Shown here: one piece after another, positions 20,186-32,300 of the stretch
Layout of the letters: each line of letters opens with the position of its first letter
Position numbering within the stretch: the stretch's first letter is position 1
Source of the DNA: Scilla litardierei
Taxonomy: Eukaryota > Streptophyta > Magnoliopsida > Asparagales > Asparagaceae
NCBI GenBank assembly: GCA_030789695.1
Contig: CM061141.1
Location: forward strand, 276,527,871 to 276,591,870
Length of the DNA stretch: 64,000 nt
Reading direction: 5' to 3'
Program-made: the position numbers and the translations under genes
The notes under the pieces: model-generated
What the model was told of the DNA's origin: nothing
What the model saw: only the letters and a program-made list of their open reading frames with translations
Databases searched by the model: none

Positions 20186-22390
20186 ATGACGAACAACGAC
20201 TACAACGTCTTCAAGGATCGTCACGGATCTTCTTCTGTTTTGGAAGGACAATCCTCTGTCAGGGCTCCTCATTTCAACGGTATCAACTATGGGTACTGGA
20301 AATGCCGGATGGAAACCTTCCTCCGGAGCGCTTCACTTTGGAGAACCACGATGACAGAGTATGTCGTGCCTACCGAAGAAGATTTCGCGAAATGGACTCC
20401 CGCGGAGGTCGCCGAGGAGGTAAGCAACGACAAGGCAATGAACGCCTTGCAATGCGCGTTGGAGCCCGAGGACTTCAATAAGATATGCACATGTAAGAGT
20501 GCATATCAAATATGGAATTCCCTCCTCATCTTGCACGAAGGATCGAGCACGGTAAAAGATTCTAAACTCGTAGTTGCTAATAAAGAATTTGAGTTGTTTC
20601 ACATGGAACAGGGTGAAACGATGAAGGAATACTATGCTCGGTTTGTGGACGTTTCCAACGAATTGGAAGCTCTCGGGAAGCTCTATACCCAAAAGGAGAA
20701 AGTCGCAAAGATTATCGACGGACTTCCCTCTTCTTGGGAAAAGCGTACCTTCGCCATCGAGGAAGGTAACGATATGAACACGTACACGGTTGTACAACTA
20801 ATGGGTACCTTGTTGTCTTACGAGGTACGCAAGGAGAGTAAGATAAGGATGAAGGAGAAGATGAAAGCATACTTGAAGCAAGACGAGCCTAAGAGAAAGG
20901 CGATTGCATACAAGGCCGCTCCATCCACCGATGATGAAGAATCGGAAGAAGAATCGGACGATGAGATGGATATGGAAGCTTTGGCCGATATGGCAAAGAA
21001 GTTCATCCGCTTCTTCCGACAAGGTAAGTTGAATCGTAAATCTAAATTCATTTCGACTAATGTTTCTACTCCCGTGTGTTACAAATGCAACAAGCCAGGA
21101 CATATCAAGCCGGATTGTCCTCTCTACAAACATAAGGGGAAGTGGAAGGCATCCAAGCACGACAAGTCGAGAAAGCACAAGAAAGGACTTGTAGGTACCT
21201 TCACCGACTCTGACTCCTCAAGTGGAGAGTCGGACGATGAAAGAATGGAGAATGCACACACGTGCTTCATGGGAAAAGAGGATCGTGATGAAGAGACTTC
21301 CTCCGATGAAAGCGAGGATGGAAGCGAGGATGAAGGCGAAGAGGTAACCAATGATGAACTTAGAATAGCCAATGAAAAACTATGGAATAAATTTTCTAAT
21401 ATGGCTACTAAGTTTATGAAGACTAAAAATGAATTAGATAATCTTAAAAACTCGCCTAAGCCTTTCATCGTCAACAACGACACCGTTGTTGATGGGTTGA
21501 GAAATGAGATTGAAAATCTCAAGTCTCAACGTGAGCATGTTCATATCGAAGATTCGGATGAACATGTGATAGCGGATTTGACGTCTCAAATCTCAACTTT
21601 GAGTATTGAGAATAAAAATCTCAAGTCACGTGTTTGTGCTCTCGCATCGCAAGTGTCCACTTTGGATGCTTCTTTGCATTCTCTCACCGAGAAGCATGAG
21701 AGCACATTAGGCCGAATTCATGAATTCAACAAAGGTAAGGGCAAGTTGGATGATATCCTAAATGACTTACTTCTGGCCAATCATCACATTGGTTTGGGGT
21801 ATAAGATGGGAGAGTCATCCAAATCGTCCGCCACCTTTGTTAGGCCATCTTCCGATGCTTCTACTAGTGGAAGTAAACACATCATGGGTAGATCTTCTAC
21901 CAATGGTGCTTTCGCTAGGAACACGCCCCCATTTGGAAAGAAACCCACTTTGGGTGGACATCCAAAGAAGGGTCATGCTTACATGTATACCATGCCACGT
22001 AGGAACACACAACCTACCCCACATGTTAGCACAAATGATGATTTTTATGCTCCGCACCCACGAGCACGTGCACACCTTGTGAGACACACTCATGCACGTG
22101 TTCCTCCACATTCATATGTTCATCCTCATTCTCATATGAATAATTATCATCATGCACCATTGCATCGAATTCCATATGCTTACCCACGACATGCATCACA
22201 TAGAAACCAACAACATATGCATGTTCCCAATAGGATTAGGACTCCCAAGACTTACACCATTTGGGGTCCGAAGAACACAAGCATGCATAATAAGAATTTG
22301 TATGTGAAATCGTTTATTAATGATGTTATCTTGAATGATGATTATGTTGGGAAATCAAGTTCCTCTTGGACTTGGTTTCCGAAGGGTTAG
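20186..22390 (+). CDS. gag: Gag of T (intact, 734 residues)
   Basis: Capsid/nucleocapsid protein of a copia element. It should form cytoplasmic particles and package RNA. The N-terminal half is a UBN2-type capsid region with the family's FNGINYGYWKCRMETFL start (residues about 30-46). An acidic patch lies near 240-260. The zinc knuckle is complete: C298, C301, H306, C311 in CYKCNKPGHIKPDC. A second acidic stretch and a long coiled coil (about 380-520) follow, then a His/Pro/Arg-rich tail ending WTWFPKG. The start is the first ATG after the PBS, 26 bases downstream. Similar throughout to the broken Gag of O. No pol frame follows, so the protein is either used by T alone or shared with relatives. 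Confidence 0.95.
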   Translation: MTNNDYNVFKDRHGSSSVLEGQSSVRAPHFNGINYGYWKCRMETFLRSASLWRTTMTEYVVPTEEDFAKWTPAEVAEEVSNDKAMNALQCALEPEDFNKICTCKSAYQIWNSLLILHEGSSTVKDSKLVVANKEFELFHMEQGETMKEYYARFVDVSNELEALGKLYTQKEKVAKIIDGLPSSWEKRTFAIEEGNDMNTYTVVQLMGTLLSYEVRKESKIRMKEKMKAYLKQDEPKRKAIAYKAAPSTDDEESEEESDDEMDMEALADMAKKFIRFFRQGKLNRKSKFISTNVSTPVCYKCNKPGHIKPDCPLYKHKGKWKASKHDKSRKHKKGLVGTFTDSDSSSGESDDERMENAHTCFMGKEDRDEETSSDESEDGSEDEGEEVTNDELRIANEKLWNKFSNMATKFMKTKNELDNLKNSPKPFIVNNDTVVDGLRNEIENLKSQREHVHIEDSDEHVIADLTSQISTLSIENKNLKSRVCALASQVSTLDASLHSLTEKHESTLGRIHEFNKGKGKLDDILNDLLLANHHIGLGYKMGESSKSSATFVRPSSDASTSGSKHIMGRSSTNGAFARNTPPFGKKPTLGGHPKKGHAYMYTMPRRNTQPTPHVSTNDDFYAPHPRARAHLVRHTHARVPPHSYVHPHSHMNNYHHAPLHRIPYAYPRHASHRNQQHMHVPNRIRTPKTYTIWGPKNTSMHNKNLYVKSFINDVILNDDYVGKSSSSWTWFPKG

Positions 22391-23660
22391 TTCCCTTTGA
22401 CCCTTCATTGCTTGGTACCACAAGTTTAATTTCATTTTATGGGTACCAAAGTAATTGTGGTTTGTATGGGTTACATTTAATTTGAATTTAGTTAGCTAAA
22501 TTTATTGCCTAACCCATAGGATCCAAAAAGATTTTTGGATACCAAAATGATATTCTCTAGGTTAAATCCACCATGAGATACCAACCCTACCAACTCCGTG
22601 ATTTGCAAGGACTTTCATTCGATTGGAGTTGATGGTGCTTGAATGATGCACCAAAGTAGGGGGAGCTTAATGTTGTAAGTATGTTCATACTTTTGATTCA
22701 TATTGGTATCCATTGGTAGAATATAGTACGATTGGTATCATTTTGCTTCATTTGGTATGCTAGATTAGTGTATGCCATTGTTATATGATGTTCTATCTAT
22801 TTTTGGCATAATATTCTTGCATGCTACATTTGGTATGCACATCGGATTATTTTGTCTCTGATGTTGATTTCGTCGTTCGACGATTTTATGGATTTAATAG
22901 AATTCTTTCTATGGAAACATAGAATTGTTTTCCATGCATTCTATTGATTTTGGAGAGTATGTTCCAAAACTCAATAAGTAAAATCGATTTGAGTTTTGAT
23001 GATTTCGGATTTCGTTTTTCGCCTATGGCTTGGTGATTTCGTTTTCCGATTTTCGCCGATGATTTTATGATTTCGGTTTTCGATTTTCGCCTATGGCTAG
23101 ATGATTTGGTATTTCGTGTTTCGCCTATGGCTTGATGATTTCGTATTTCGATTTTCGCCTATGACTTGGTGATTTCGTTTTCCGATTTTCGCCGATGATT
23201 TGATGATTTCGGTTTCCGGTTTTCGACTTTGGTCTCCTTGACACGCTTTGCTTTTATTCGGAATTTTGTATTTGCTATTTTGCCTTGGTGTTATTTTGGA
23301 CCTTGGTCGTATTCTTCGACTCCCATGCGTTATTTTTTAGCCTTTGCTTTTGTCTCCTCCCGCTCTTTTTGCTAATGCCAAAGGGGGAGAGATATAATAA
23401 TAACAATGTGCTAATTAATAATTCAAAGGAATTTACCATGAATCTAATTTGATGTGTTAGATTCAGGGGGAGTAAAGATATAAAATGGATTTAGATCCTA
23501 TATGTCAATATGTGGTTCATATTTCATATCTTACCTAGCTGCTTGATGCATATGAATATTATTGAATATGGAACTAACGTGTCATCAATGCAGGGCGAGT
23601 AAGTAAATTTCAATTGAATCATTATTATTGCTTATTATTTATGATTGGTTTGTCATCACC
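22391..23660 (+). other. Non-coding spacer of T replacing pol
   Basis: 1.27 kb without a gene between the gag stop and the PPT. It keeps the SIRE-type 3' features (repeated CAAAGGGGGAGAG and CAGGGGGAG purine stretches near 23380-23470). It includes a short tandem array at 22999-23226. O's own 3' spacer (25407-26147) has the same features, so T appears to have lost pol and the 3' ORF but kept this spacer. Confidence 0.8.
22999..23226 (+). repeat. Minisatellite of TTTCG/ATTTTCGCC words in T
   Basis: Imperfect tandem copies mixing GATGATTTCG, TTTTCGATTTTCG and TTTCGCCTATGGCTTG, about 35-70 bases per period. O has only a trace near 25540. Confidence 0.7.
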
Positions 23661-23674
23661 AAAAAGGGGGAGAA
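23661..23674 (+). other. PPT of T
   Basis: AAAAAGGGGGAGAA directly before the TGTTGTG start of the 3' LTR. It is the plus-strand primer site. Confidence 0.93.
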
Positions 23675-25401
23675 TGTTGTGATATGGTTCCCCGGATTTG
23701 GTTTTGGATGATGAGCAAACATAAATAATGGATACTAACTTATTTGTGAGCGCAGTTATGGAGATCGTAGCCAAAATACCACGTACAACAAAAGCGACGT
23801 CTCAAGACTTCTCAATATGCTGATCGTGTGCCTGGAGCTTCGTTGAAGCTCAAGGAGCAATATTGAAGTCAAGAGGAATGAAGATTGAAGCTTTGAAGAC
23901 GGCTCGTAAGGTTTATTTTATAGTCTTCTAGCTTCATAGATTAGAATGTTAAGCCTTGAGTAGGACTTACATTATATACTTCATTTCGCTCATATCTTAG
24001 AGCTAGGATATTCATAGAAGCCATTAGAAACTTTCCCGAAGCCTATCGCTTCTTCTCTCGGCTTCTTGTGCATGTTAGTTGGTTCAAGAAGAGTTACCAA
24101 CCGACTAGATGACGATCTAGTCGGTCAGCAACTCTACATGAACCGACTAGTTTGCCTTCTCTATATTCAGCTCTTTCTCTGTCTACAGTTAGTCGGTCAA
24201 AGAAGAGTCACCGACCGACTAGATGACGATCTAGTCGGTTAGGAGTTCTTCTTTGACCGACTAGTTGTGTACAGTCATTTTCAGCCTGAGCTACTGTTTC
24301 GAGTTAGTCGGTCAAAGAACGTTTACCGACCGACTAGTTGAGAAACTAGTCGGTCAGCATTTGTTCTTAAACCGACTAAGTCATCTTGAAGTCAGCTTAT
24401 TCTATTTCGACGTTAGTCGGTCAAAGATCATTCACCGACCGACTAGTTGTGAAACTAGTCGGTCGGCAAGTCTTCTTAGACCGACTAGTTGTCTTTGCCT
24501 GTACTTCGACTTCTTGGCTGTTCTACAGTTAGTCGGTCTACGTTGTATCACCAACCGACTAGTTGATGAACTAGTCGGTCAGTGATCCTTCTTTGACCGA
24601 CTAGTCTGCTTCAGAATAGAGCCGTTGGGATTCTTTCAAACTCGATTTCTCTTGCCCCTTTAAATAGAATCCTGATTCGTTTGAAGAGGAGTCAGAGGTC
24701 CTATTTCCAAGCAATTTCAGACCTAAGAGAAGAGCTCTCCCAAGCTAATTCAAAGCTCTCTCTCCCTCACAAGAATCTCTCCCTTCACTCTTTGAGCCAT
24801 CTTCCTCAAGAGAGATTCTCTCCTTTGTGAGCTTCTCAAGCCAAGAGCTTGATCCTAGTCACCATACTCCACCCTAGGCTTCCTTTGCTGGTCATCTTCT
24901 TGAAGCTAGGGTTTGGTGACATCCTCTTCCTCAAAATCCATCATTGCCCTAATTTGGTAAGTTTACTCAAGGCATAGGATTTTGTACGGTAAGAGTTTAT
25001 TTCATTTCATTTCATTGAATTGTTGTACACTCTCGGTTGTGAGAGTTTGTGTGATCCCGGGTTGTGGGATTCACCGCAATCGATTGTAGGACGATTGCAC
25101 TTGTGGAGTTTCCGCAAGTGGGTTTAGTGGAAATCTTGAGTTAGAGTTGCTAACTCAAGTATCCGGAGGGGATCCGGGTGGTTGGGACGTAGGATCACCG
25201 GGAACAAGTCGGGGAGACTTGGGTGGATCCGAACCCAGTAATATTGTTTGTTTGCGTATGTTTTAATTCTTGTTGATAGTTGTTTAATTCCGCATTGTCG
25301 TTTGTTTCTTGCACAATAATTAGGAATAACTATCTTGATTATTTTAAGTACTATTCACCCCCCCTCTAGTACGTGTGCAGTAGCTACCACAGGGCACTAC
25401 A
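23675..25401 (+). repeat. 3' LTR of T
   Basis: 1727 bp, near-identical to 18417-20146, with the same array (about 24108-24608) and TTTAAATA at 24659-24666. It ends GGCACTACA, followed by the CTTTG duplication. Confidence 0.95.
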
Positions 25402-26161
25402 CTTTGTGCCTTTGATGTTATGGAGACGATGTATCTTTTGATTGTACTCATGATGCTTCATATATATATTTACTTCGTTGTTCTCTTTTACTTCGTTGTG
25501 CACATTTTATATTCGTTTTAATGTCTGTGATGTTCGATTTCGTCGCTCGACGATAATCACTTGGTTAAAAAGAATTTATTTCTATGAAAACATAGAATTG
25601 TTTTCCATGCACTAATTTAACCAAAATTTTGAGATTGGAGAGCATGTTCCTTTGCTCAATAAGTGAATTATATTTGGTATTTTGATGATTTCATTTTTCT
25701 CTCGCTTTTGGATAATGGTCAATTTGGCACACCTTGATTTTCTTCATGAATAATATTTCCTTGGTGTCTTTTGGACCATCGTCGTATTCTTCGACTCCCG
25801 ATGTTGGATTTTTCTTTAGCCTTGTTGTTGTCGTTGTATGCCCCCCACTCTTTTTGGATAATGCCAAAGGGGGAGAGATAGTAATAATGACAAGGGCAAA
25901 ATGAAAATTTAACTCTATTGTCCATGAATCTAATTTATTATGTTAGATTCAGGGGGAGTGAAGATATATAAAAATGGATTACGATCCTAAATTTCTATAC
26001 TTGGATCATGTTTGATATTTCTCACTTCTGCTTGATGCGTATTATATTTATTCAATTTGGAATTAACGTGTCATCATTGCAGGGGGAGTAAATATTTTAC
26101 ATTTGAATCATTATTTTTGATTATTATTTATGTTGGTTTGTCATCACCAAAAAGGGGAGAA
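25402..26161 (+). other. 3' spacer and PPT of O
   Basis: Continues O after T. No gene. It has repeated purine stretches (AAAGGGGGAGAG near 25867, CAGGGGGAG near 25951 and 26081) and a final PPT, AAAAAGGGGAGAA, at 26149-26161 next to the LTR. CTTTG at 25402-25406 is the right target duplication of T. Confidence 0.85.
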
Positions 26162-27912
26162 TGTTGAGTATTGGACTCCCCTGATTTGGTTTTGGATGAT
26201 GAACAAACATAAATAAATCGTGATCTAACACTTTGTGAGCGCAGCTATGGAGATCGTCGCCAAATTCACGTGAACATCCAAAGCGACGTCTCAAGACTTC
26301 TCAAAGCACGTATTCATATGGCTAAAGCTTCGTTGAAGCTTTTGGATCACTTTAGAAGTCATGAAGATTCGATTAAAGCTTTTGAAGACGGTTTCGTCAA
26401 GTTTTATTAATAGTCTTTAAGCTTCTTTCGTAGTATGTTAAGCCTTGAGTAGGTCTTACGTCTTAAATCTTTATAACGCTCATATCTTAGCTCTAGGATC
26501 TTAGTAGAAGTCCATTCTAACTTCCCCGAAGCATCGCGCTTCGATTCGGACTTCTTGTGCATGTTAGTTGGTTCAAGAAGAAGAACTGACCGACTAGATG
26601 GTGATCTAGTCGGTCGGTAAAGCTTCTTGGACCGACTAGTTTCAGTCAGTATTTTCTTGCTCGGTACTGTTTACAGTTAGTCGGTCTACGTTGACTCACC
26701 GACCGACTAGTTTGTGAACTAGTCGGTCAGTGATGCTTCTTTGACCGACTAGTTGAGCTTTACTGTACATGCCAATTTTCTCCTGAGCTATTGTTTATCA
26801 TTAGTCGGTCTAAGAACGTTTGGCGACTAACTAGTTGATGATCTAGTCGGTCAACATTTGTTCTTGGACCGACTAAATCAATTTGTATTCAGACTAATAG
26901 TTTTTGACTCTTAGTCGGTCTAAGTTAACTGACCGACCGACTAGTTGAGAAACTAGTCGGTCAGAAAGTCTTCTTGGACCGACTAGTTCTTTAGGTCTGA
27001 AATTTCATCTGTTCACTGTTCATCACTTAGTCGGTTCATGTTGTTTCACCGACCGACTAGTTGATGAACTAGTCGGTCAGTGGTTGTTCTTTGACCGACT
27101 AATTGCTTCAGATTTCTATCCGTTGGGATTTGACCTAGCTCGTTTTTATGGGACCCTATAAATACGAAGCTTGGTCATTTCTCTCTAGGTTAGAGCTGCT
27201 ATTAAGAGACTTATTCAGATTGAAAGAGTTAGCGATTGAAACTCATTTTCAAAGCTCTCTTCCTCACAAGAAATCATTCTCTCTCTCATTTGAGATCTAG
27301 AATCCATCTTGAGAGAACTTTGTTCTTGTTGAGCCATCCAAGCTATTGCTTGAATCAAGTCTCCTACTCATTCCTAGGCACCCATTACTGCTCATATTGG
27401 TGGTGCTAGGTCTTGGTGACTTCTCCTTCCTCAAATCCCTCCTTGCCCTAATTCGGTAAGAATACTCAAGGTATAGGGTTTGTGGTAAGTTGTTGTTTAT
27501 TTCATATAAACTCATTTATTGCTTTTGATTCTCTCGGTTGTGAGAGAAGGTTGTGATCCCTGGTTGTGGGATTCACTATTGCTATTGATTGTATGATTTG
27601 ATCTTGTGAAGGTTTTTCACAAGATATTCATAGTGGAAATCTTGGGTTAGGGTTTCTAACCTAAGTATCCAGAGGGGATCCGGGTGGTTGGGACGTAGGA
27701 TCACCGGGAACAAGTCGGGGAGACTTGGGTGGATCCAAACCCAGTAATATCAATTGTTTGCATTGAATATTTGTTGTTGTCAATTTTAGCTTCCGCATTT
27801 GTTGGTAGTAGTTTACACGATAATTAGGAATTATACTCCTTGTTATTTTAAAATACTATTCACCCCCCCCCCCCCCCTCTAGTACTTGTGCAGTAGCTTT
27901 CAGGGCATTACA
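26162..27912 (+). repeat. 3' LTR of O
   Basis: 1751 bp from TGTTGAGTATTGG to GGGCATTACA. Related along its length to the T LTRs. U3 has the ACCGACTAG foldback array (about 26588-27103). The TATA box TATAAATA is at 27157-27164. A long C run sits near 27862. No gene. Confidence 0.9.
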
Positions 27913-28751
27913 GTTTTTAGCCCTATTTTCAGAGGAGAACTTTAGAGAATCTTTTAGTTTTAGTTTTAATTAGTTTTTGGAGATCTAGAGAGTTTTGTGC
28001 CGTCGCTAATTTTGTGAAGACAAAGCTTGGATTTTTATTGTTCTATTGCGCAAGGAATCTTATTTTCTTAATTCTCTTTGGATTACTATTGATCCACGAC
28101 GTGTTGGTAATGATTCTCTGAGCTTTCTATTGATTTTGATGTCTCCTATTGCCATGATGAATTCCATTGGATCTATTGAATCTTCTATTTCTATTTCTAT
28201 GATGCGTGAGTGGTTCCATCTATGGCTAATGGATTAGCCCATGGATCTTAGGATTTAGATGACAAGTTAATATTTTTAGGTTGCGTTGGTATAAAAGGGG
28301 CGTATTTTGGTCGATCTTGTAATGTTTGTAGGTAAACTCGTAGTAAGATTGTGCCCATGGTCGGTGGAATCGATTGACTTAAGGAGTATCCTATAAACTT
28401 AATAGGGATTTAGTGGATTCAATAAAGACTCGTGACCATGCCCGGCTCGTGCCTTGATGGGATCCACCGACGAACTATATTACTAATTGACGGCTACCGC
28501 CATTGCATCAATAAGATCCACCAAAATACATCGAAGCTCTAACCACGAGAGTGGCGTGAGCTGAGATCATTCTGTCCACGAGAGTGGCATGAATATTGTC
28601 GATTCTTAATGCACGTATCGTGTGCGCCTGTCGCGAGATCGGGGGTAATGCGATACATTAGATTCATGGTGCTTAGAGCCATGAATTCCACATCTTAGAT
28701 GCGACAATCCCTAAAAAAGTCAATGCAATGTAAGAGTCTTAACCAAGCATC
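27913..28751 (+). other. Orphan segment between the O LTR and Z: possible foreign or divergent LTR end
   Basis: 840 bases without a gene. By position this should be the second half of the Z 5' LTR. It lacks the GAAAGACCGCC block found in the W, A and B LTRs and in Z's own 3' LTR, and I cannot align it to 45557-47221. It has an Athila-like flavour (two CACGAGAGTGGC repeats near 28543 and 28578). It joins the Z leader in the middle of the PBS. Confidence 0.5.
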
Positions 28752-28894
28752 GACATCCGGGGAGGTAACGTGCTTGTTTATTTTAGGGCCCAGTGAACCC
28801 TTAAGTCTAGTTCACATCCTTACCTCGCGATAATTTTCACATTCTACACGTTTTAATTTTACTAGGACATTTTGTATATACTAGTTGTATAGTA

Positions 28895-29173
28895 ATGGTA
28901 GAATGTGTCGCCATACTACCGTCACTACTCCTCACCTCCCCATTCATACAACCCGTGCTATTGACGTGCTCTCTATCTGTGCAGTTCTCCCTCTCTCCTT
29001 TTCTTACAGGTTTTCTGCTCCACGACAAGGATGTTGTGTGCCGTTTGGGGCGATATCTGAGAACATTCACACCACATCAGTTGTTTGGCACAGAGTCTGA
29101 CAGAATCTCTGAGCGCCTCAAGCATTCTATCACTTCTGTCAGATGTTGTAGAAAATCAGAGGAGGAATCATGA
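28895..29173 (+). other. Leader reading frame of Z, conserved with W
   Basis: A 92-codon frame with the same core as W 183-458 (KDV.C, then LFG.E...RI.E, then a Lys/Glu-rich end). A TTTTCTTACAG acceptor-like sequence lies just upstream of the conserved core (near 28998-29008). Between 29174 and 29345 the frame is broken, with stops. Function unknown. Confidence 0.35.
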
Positions 29174-29345
29174 TGTGCAGTAGCATCCAGTCACGACAAC
29201 TTTCTTTCCTCCCGACGAAGCGAAGTATATTGACGTACCTAGTTCCAAATTCAGTGGGGGAGAATTATGCACCCATGAGGAGTTTTTCCCGGAGGACTAT
29301 CAGACGGAGTTTATCGAGCACGTTGAACAGGAATCAATCTATCCC

Positions 29346-32300
29346 TTGCAGACATCTATAGAGCACCCTGGATCTTGGGACAATGAGGAAGCTAAAAGTA
29401 GTGGTGGAGAACTATCGACTGTTGAGACCTGTTTTCGCGTTGAGGCCGTCTACCTGGATCATTATCATGTACCTGAGGAAGACCCAGAGCCTTCCTCCGT
29501 TATCCCCTCTTTGCCTTGCGAGGCTTCGTCTTGCAAAACCACGGGTGGAAGTGAAGCACCAGATGCTAGCTTCCAGGAGACCCAGGAAGAAGTCTTTTCA
29601 CTGGAGGATGCTCAGCTTGAGAAATACGTGTCGGGAACCCAATATGTTGAGATGAAAGAGTTACCTCCAGGATTGAAGTATGAATATTTGGGGGAGAATT
29701 CGACGCTGCCAGTCATAGTGAACTCCTCGCTGCCTGAAGACCAGATGACCAAACTACTTGGTGTTTTAAAAAGGTTTAAGAATGCTTTCGGGTATGCAAT
29801 TGAAGATTTGAAGGGAGTGAGCTTGGGGCTTTGCTCATATAGGATACTGCTTGAAGACGAGCAAGCCCCCTCAATTGAGCCACAACGAAGGCTGAATCCC
29901 ATCATGATGGAGGTGGTCAAGAAGGAGATTGTTAGACTCCTACATGCCGGGATCATATACCCTATCTCTGATAGTCGTTGGGTTAGCCCGGTGCATGTTG
30001 TACCCAAGAAAGGAGGAATGACGGTAATTCGTAACGAGAAAAATGAGCTCATACCCACGAGGACCGTCACGGGGTACCATATGTGCATCGACTACCGGAA
30101 ACTGAACAAGGCCACAAGGAAGGATCATTATCCTCTTCCTTTCATTGATCAGATGCTCGATAGACTGGCGAAGCACAACTACTTCTGCTTCATGGATGGA
30201 GACTCCGGCTTTCTACAAATCCCCATCCATAACAACAACCAGGAGAAGACGACCTTTACCTGTCCTTTTGGGACGTATGCTTACAGGAGAATGCCGTTTG
30301 GGCTTTGCAATGCCCCAGCTACATTTCAAAGGTTAATGTCCGCAATCTTCTGCGACTACTCCTAGGATATAATGGAGGTATTCATGGATGATTTCTTTGT
30401 CTATGGAACAGAGTTTGACTCATGCCTCCGCAACCTGACGAAAGTCCTGGAAAGGTGTCAAGATAAAGGACTAGTTCTGAACTGGGAAAATGCCATTATA
30501 TGGTCCAAGAAGGAGTCGTGTTAGGGCACATTATTACTTCAAGAGGGATTGAGGTGGATAAGGCCAAGGTTGATGTGATTCAAAAGCTTCTGCCTCCGCT
30601 TAACCTTCGGGGAGTTCGTGGATTCTTAGGGCACGCGGGATTCTACCGTCGGTTCATAAAGATTTATCCAAAATTTATAGGCCCTTGACCCAACTCCTCG
30701 TGAAAGATACGCCTTTTGTCTTTGATGACGAGTGTATGGAAGCTTTCCGCCTATTGAAGCAAGCCCTTATCTCCGCACCAGTGATTCAGACGCCAGACTG
30801 GAGTCTACCTTTCGACCTAATGTGCGATACCAGCGACTATGCAGTTGGGGCCGTCTTGGGGCAGAGGAAGGATAAAAATCTACATGTTATATACTATACG
30901 AGAAAAACCCTCGACGTAGCCCAAAGGAACTATACGACCACGGAGAAGGAATTGCTAGCTGTCATCTATGCCATGGACAAGTTCCGGCAGTATCTTGTTG
31001 GTGCCAAAGTAATCGTGCATACGGATCATGCGGCCCTCAAGTACCTTTTGAGCAAGAAGGAGGCTAAACCGCGGCTCATAAGGTGGATTCTCCTCCTCCA
31101 TGAATTCGATTTGGAGATCAAGGACAAGAAAGGGGCGGAGAATGTCGTTGCTGACCACCTGTCCAGGTTGCCTACTCTCGATCCAGATGCTACTCCTATT
31201 GACGACTCGCTCCCTGACGAGCATCTTTTCTCCATCTCCTCTGTATGGACTCCATGGTACGCAGACATCGCCAATTATCTGACATGCGGCATCGTCCCCT
31301 ATAACGTGAGCTATCAGCAGAAGAAGAAATTCTTTCACGAGGTCTAGAAATTTTATTGGGACGACCCTTATTTGTACATGGCCTGCAATGACGGGGTAAT
31401 ACGAAGGTGCATTCCTGAAACAGAAGCAACCTCCGTAATTTCTCATTGCCATGATCAATAGTGTGGGGGCCATGCGAGTGCTTACAAGACAACGGCGAAG
31501 ATCCTACAGAGTGGATTCTATTGGCCGACCCTTTTCAAGGACACATACGCTTATGTCCAGGATTGCGAAAAATGCCAGAGAACAGGAAACATCTCCAAAA
31601 GGAATGAAATGCCTTAGAACTACATTTTGGAAGTCGAGATCTTCGATGTGTGGGGAGTCGACTTCATGGGACCGTTCCCCTCGTCCTATGGGAATCAGTA
31701 TATCTTGGTAGCCGTGGATTATGTGTCCAAGTGGGTAGACGCTATAGCTAACCCTACTAATGATTCCCAGGTGGTCGCCAAATTCTTTAAAAATAATATC
31801 TTCCTGAGATTCGGTGTGCCTCGAGTTTTAATCAGTGACGGAGGGAGCCAGTTTATAGAGAAGAAATTCGAAGCTCTCTTGAAGAAGTACGGGGTGCAAC
31901 ACTGAATCGGATGTGCCTATCACCCACAAACTAGCGGCCAAGTGGAAGTTTCTAACAGAGAGATCAAAAGCATAATGGAGAAGACGGTGGCCAACTCTAC
32001 GAAGGATTGGTCATCGAAACTTTCAGACGCACTCTGGGCTTACAGGACTGCGTTCAAGACTCCGATCGGCACAACCCCTTACCGACTTGTCTATGAGAAG
32101 GCATGTCATCTACTTGTGGAATTGGAGCACAAAGCATATTCGACCGTCAAAAATCTGAATTTCGATGCCAATGAGGTAGGAAGCCACCGATAGCTGCAAC
32201 TGAATGAGCTTGACGAGATCCGGCTCAATGCTTACGAAAATGCCCGGATCTACAAGGAAAAGTTGAAACGGTGGCACGACAAGCGCATTCTAAAGAAAGA

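Larger units (their letters stand above)
18417..25401 (+). mobile_element. T: young, complete Gag-only copia element (TR-GAG type)
   Basis: Complete 6985-bp element flanked by CTTTG at 18412-18416 and 25402-25406. It has two LTRs, an initiator-Met tRNA PBS, an intact gag, a long non-coding spacer and a PPT, but no protease, integrase, reverse transcriptase or RNase H. By eye the LTRs differ by one substitution (T at 19684, C at 24942) and the length of a C run (10 versus 7). It is thus one of the youngest insertions here and must have used Pol from a relative. It sits inside O, a related element that still shows a pol. Confidence 0.92.
2252..27912 (+). mobile_element. O: SIRE/Maximus-like copia element, interrupted by X and T
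   Basis: Seen parts are gag C-terminal half (2252-3099 and 12165-12478), pol (12532-15642), a motif array (15887-16190), a 3' env-position ORF (16554-18185), 3' spacer, PPT and 3' LTR (26162-27912). The PBS, Gag N-terminus and 5' LTR should lie left of the window beyond W. Pol order (protease, integrase, reverse transcriptase, RNase H) is that of copia. The extra 3' ORF is a mark of the SIRE/Maximus lineage. T, inserted in it, is a close relative judged by Gag and LTR similarity. Confidence 0.85.
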
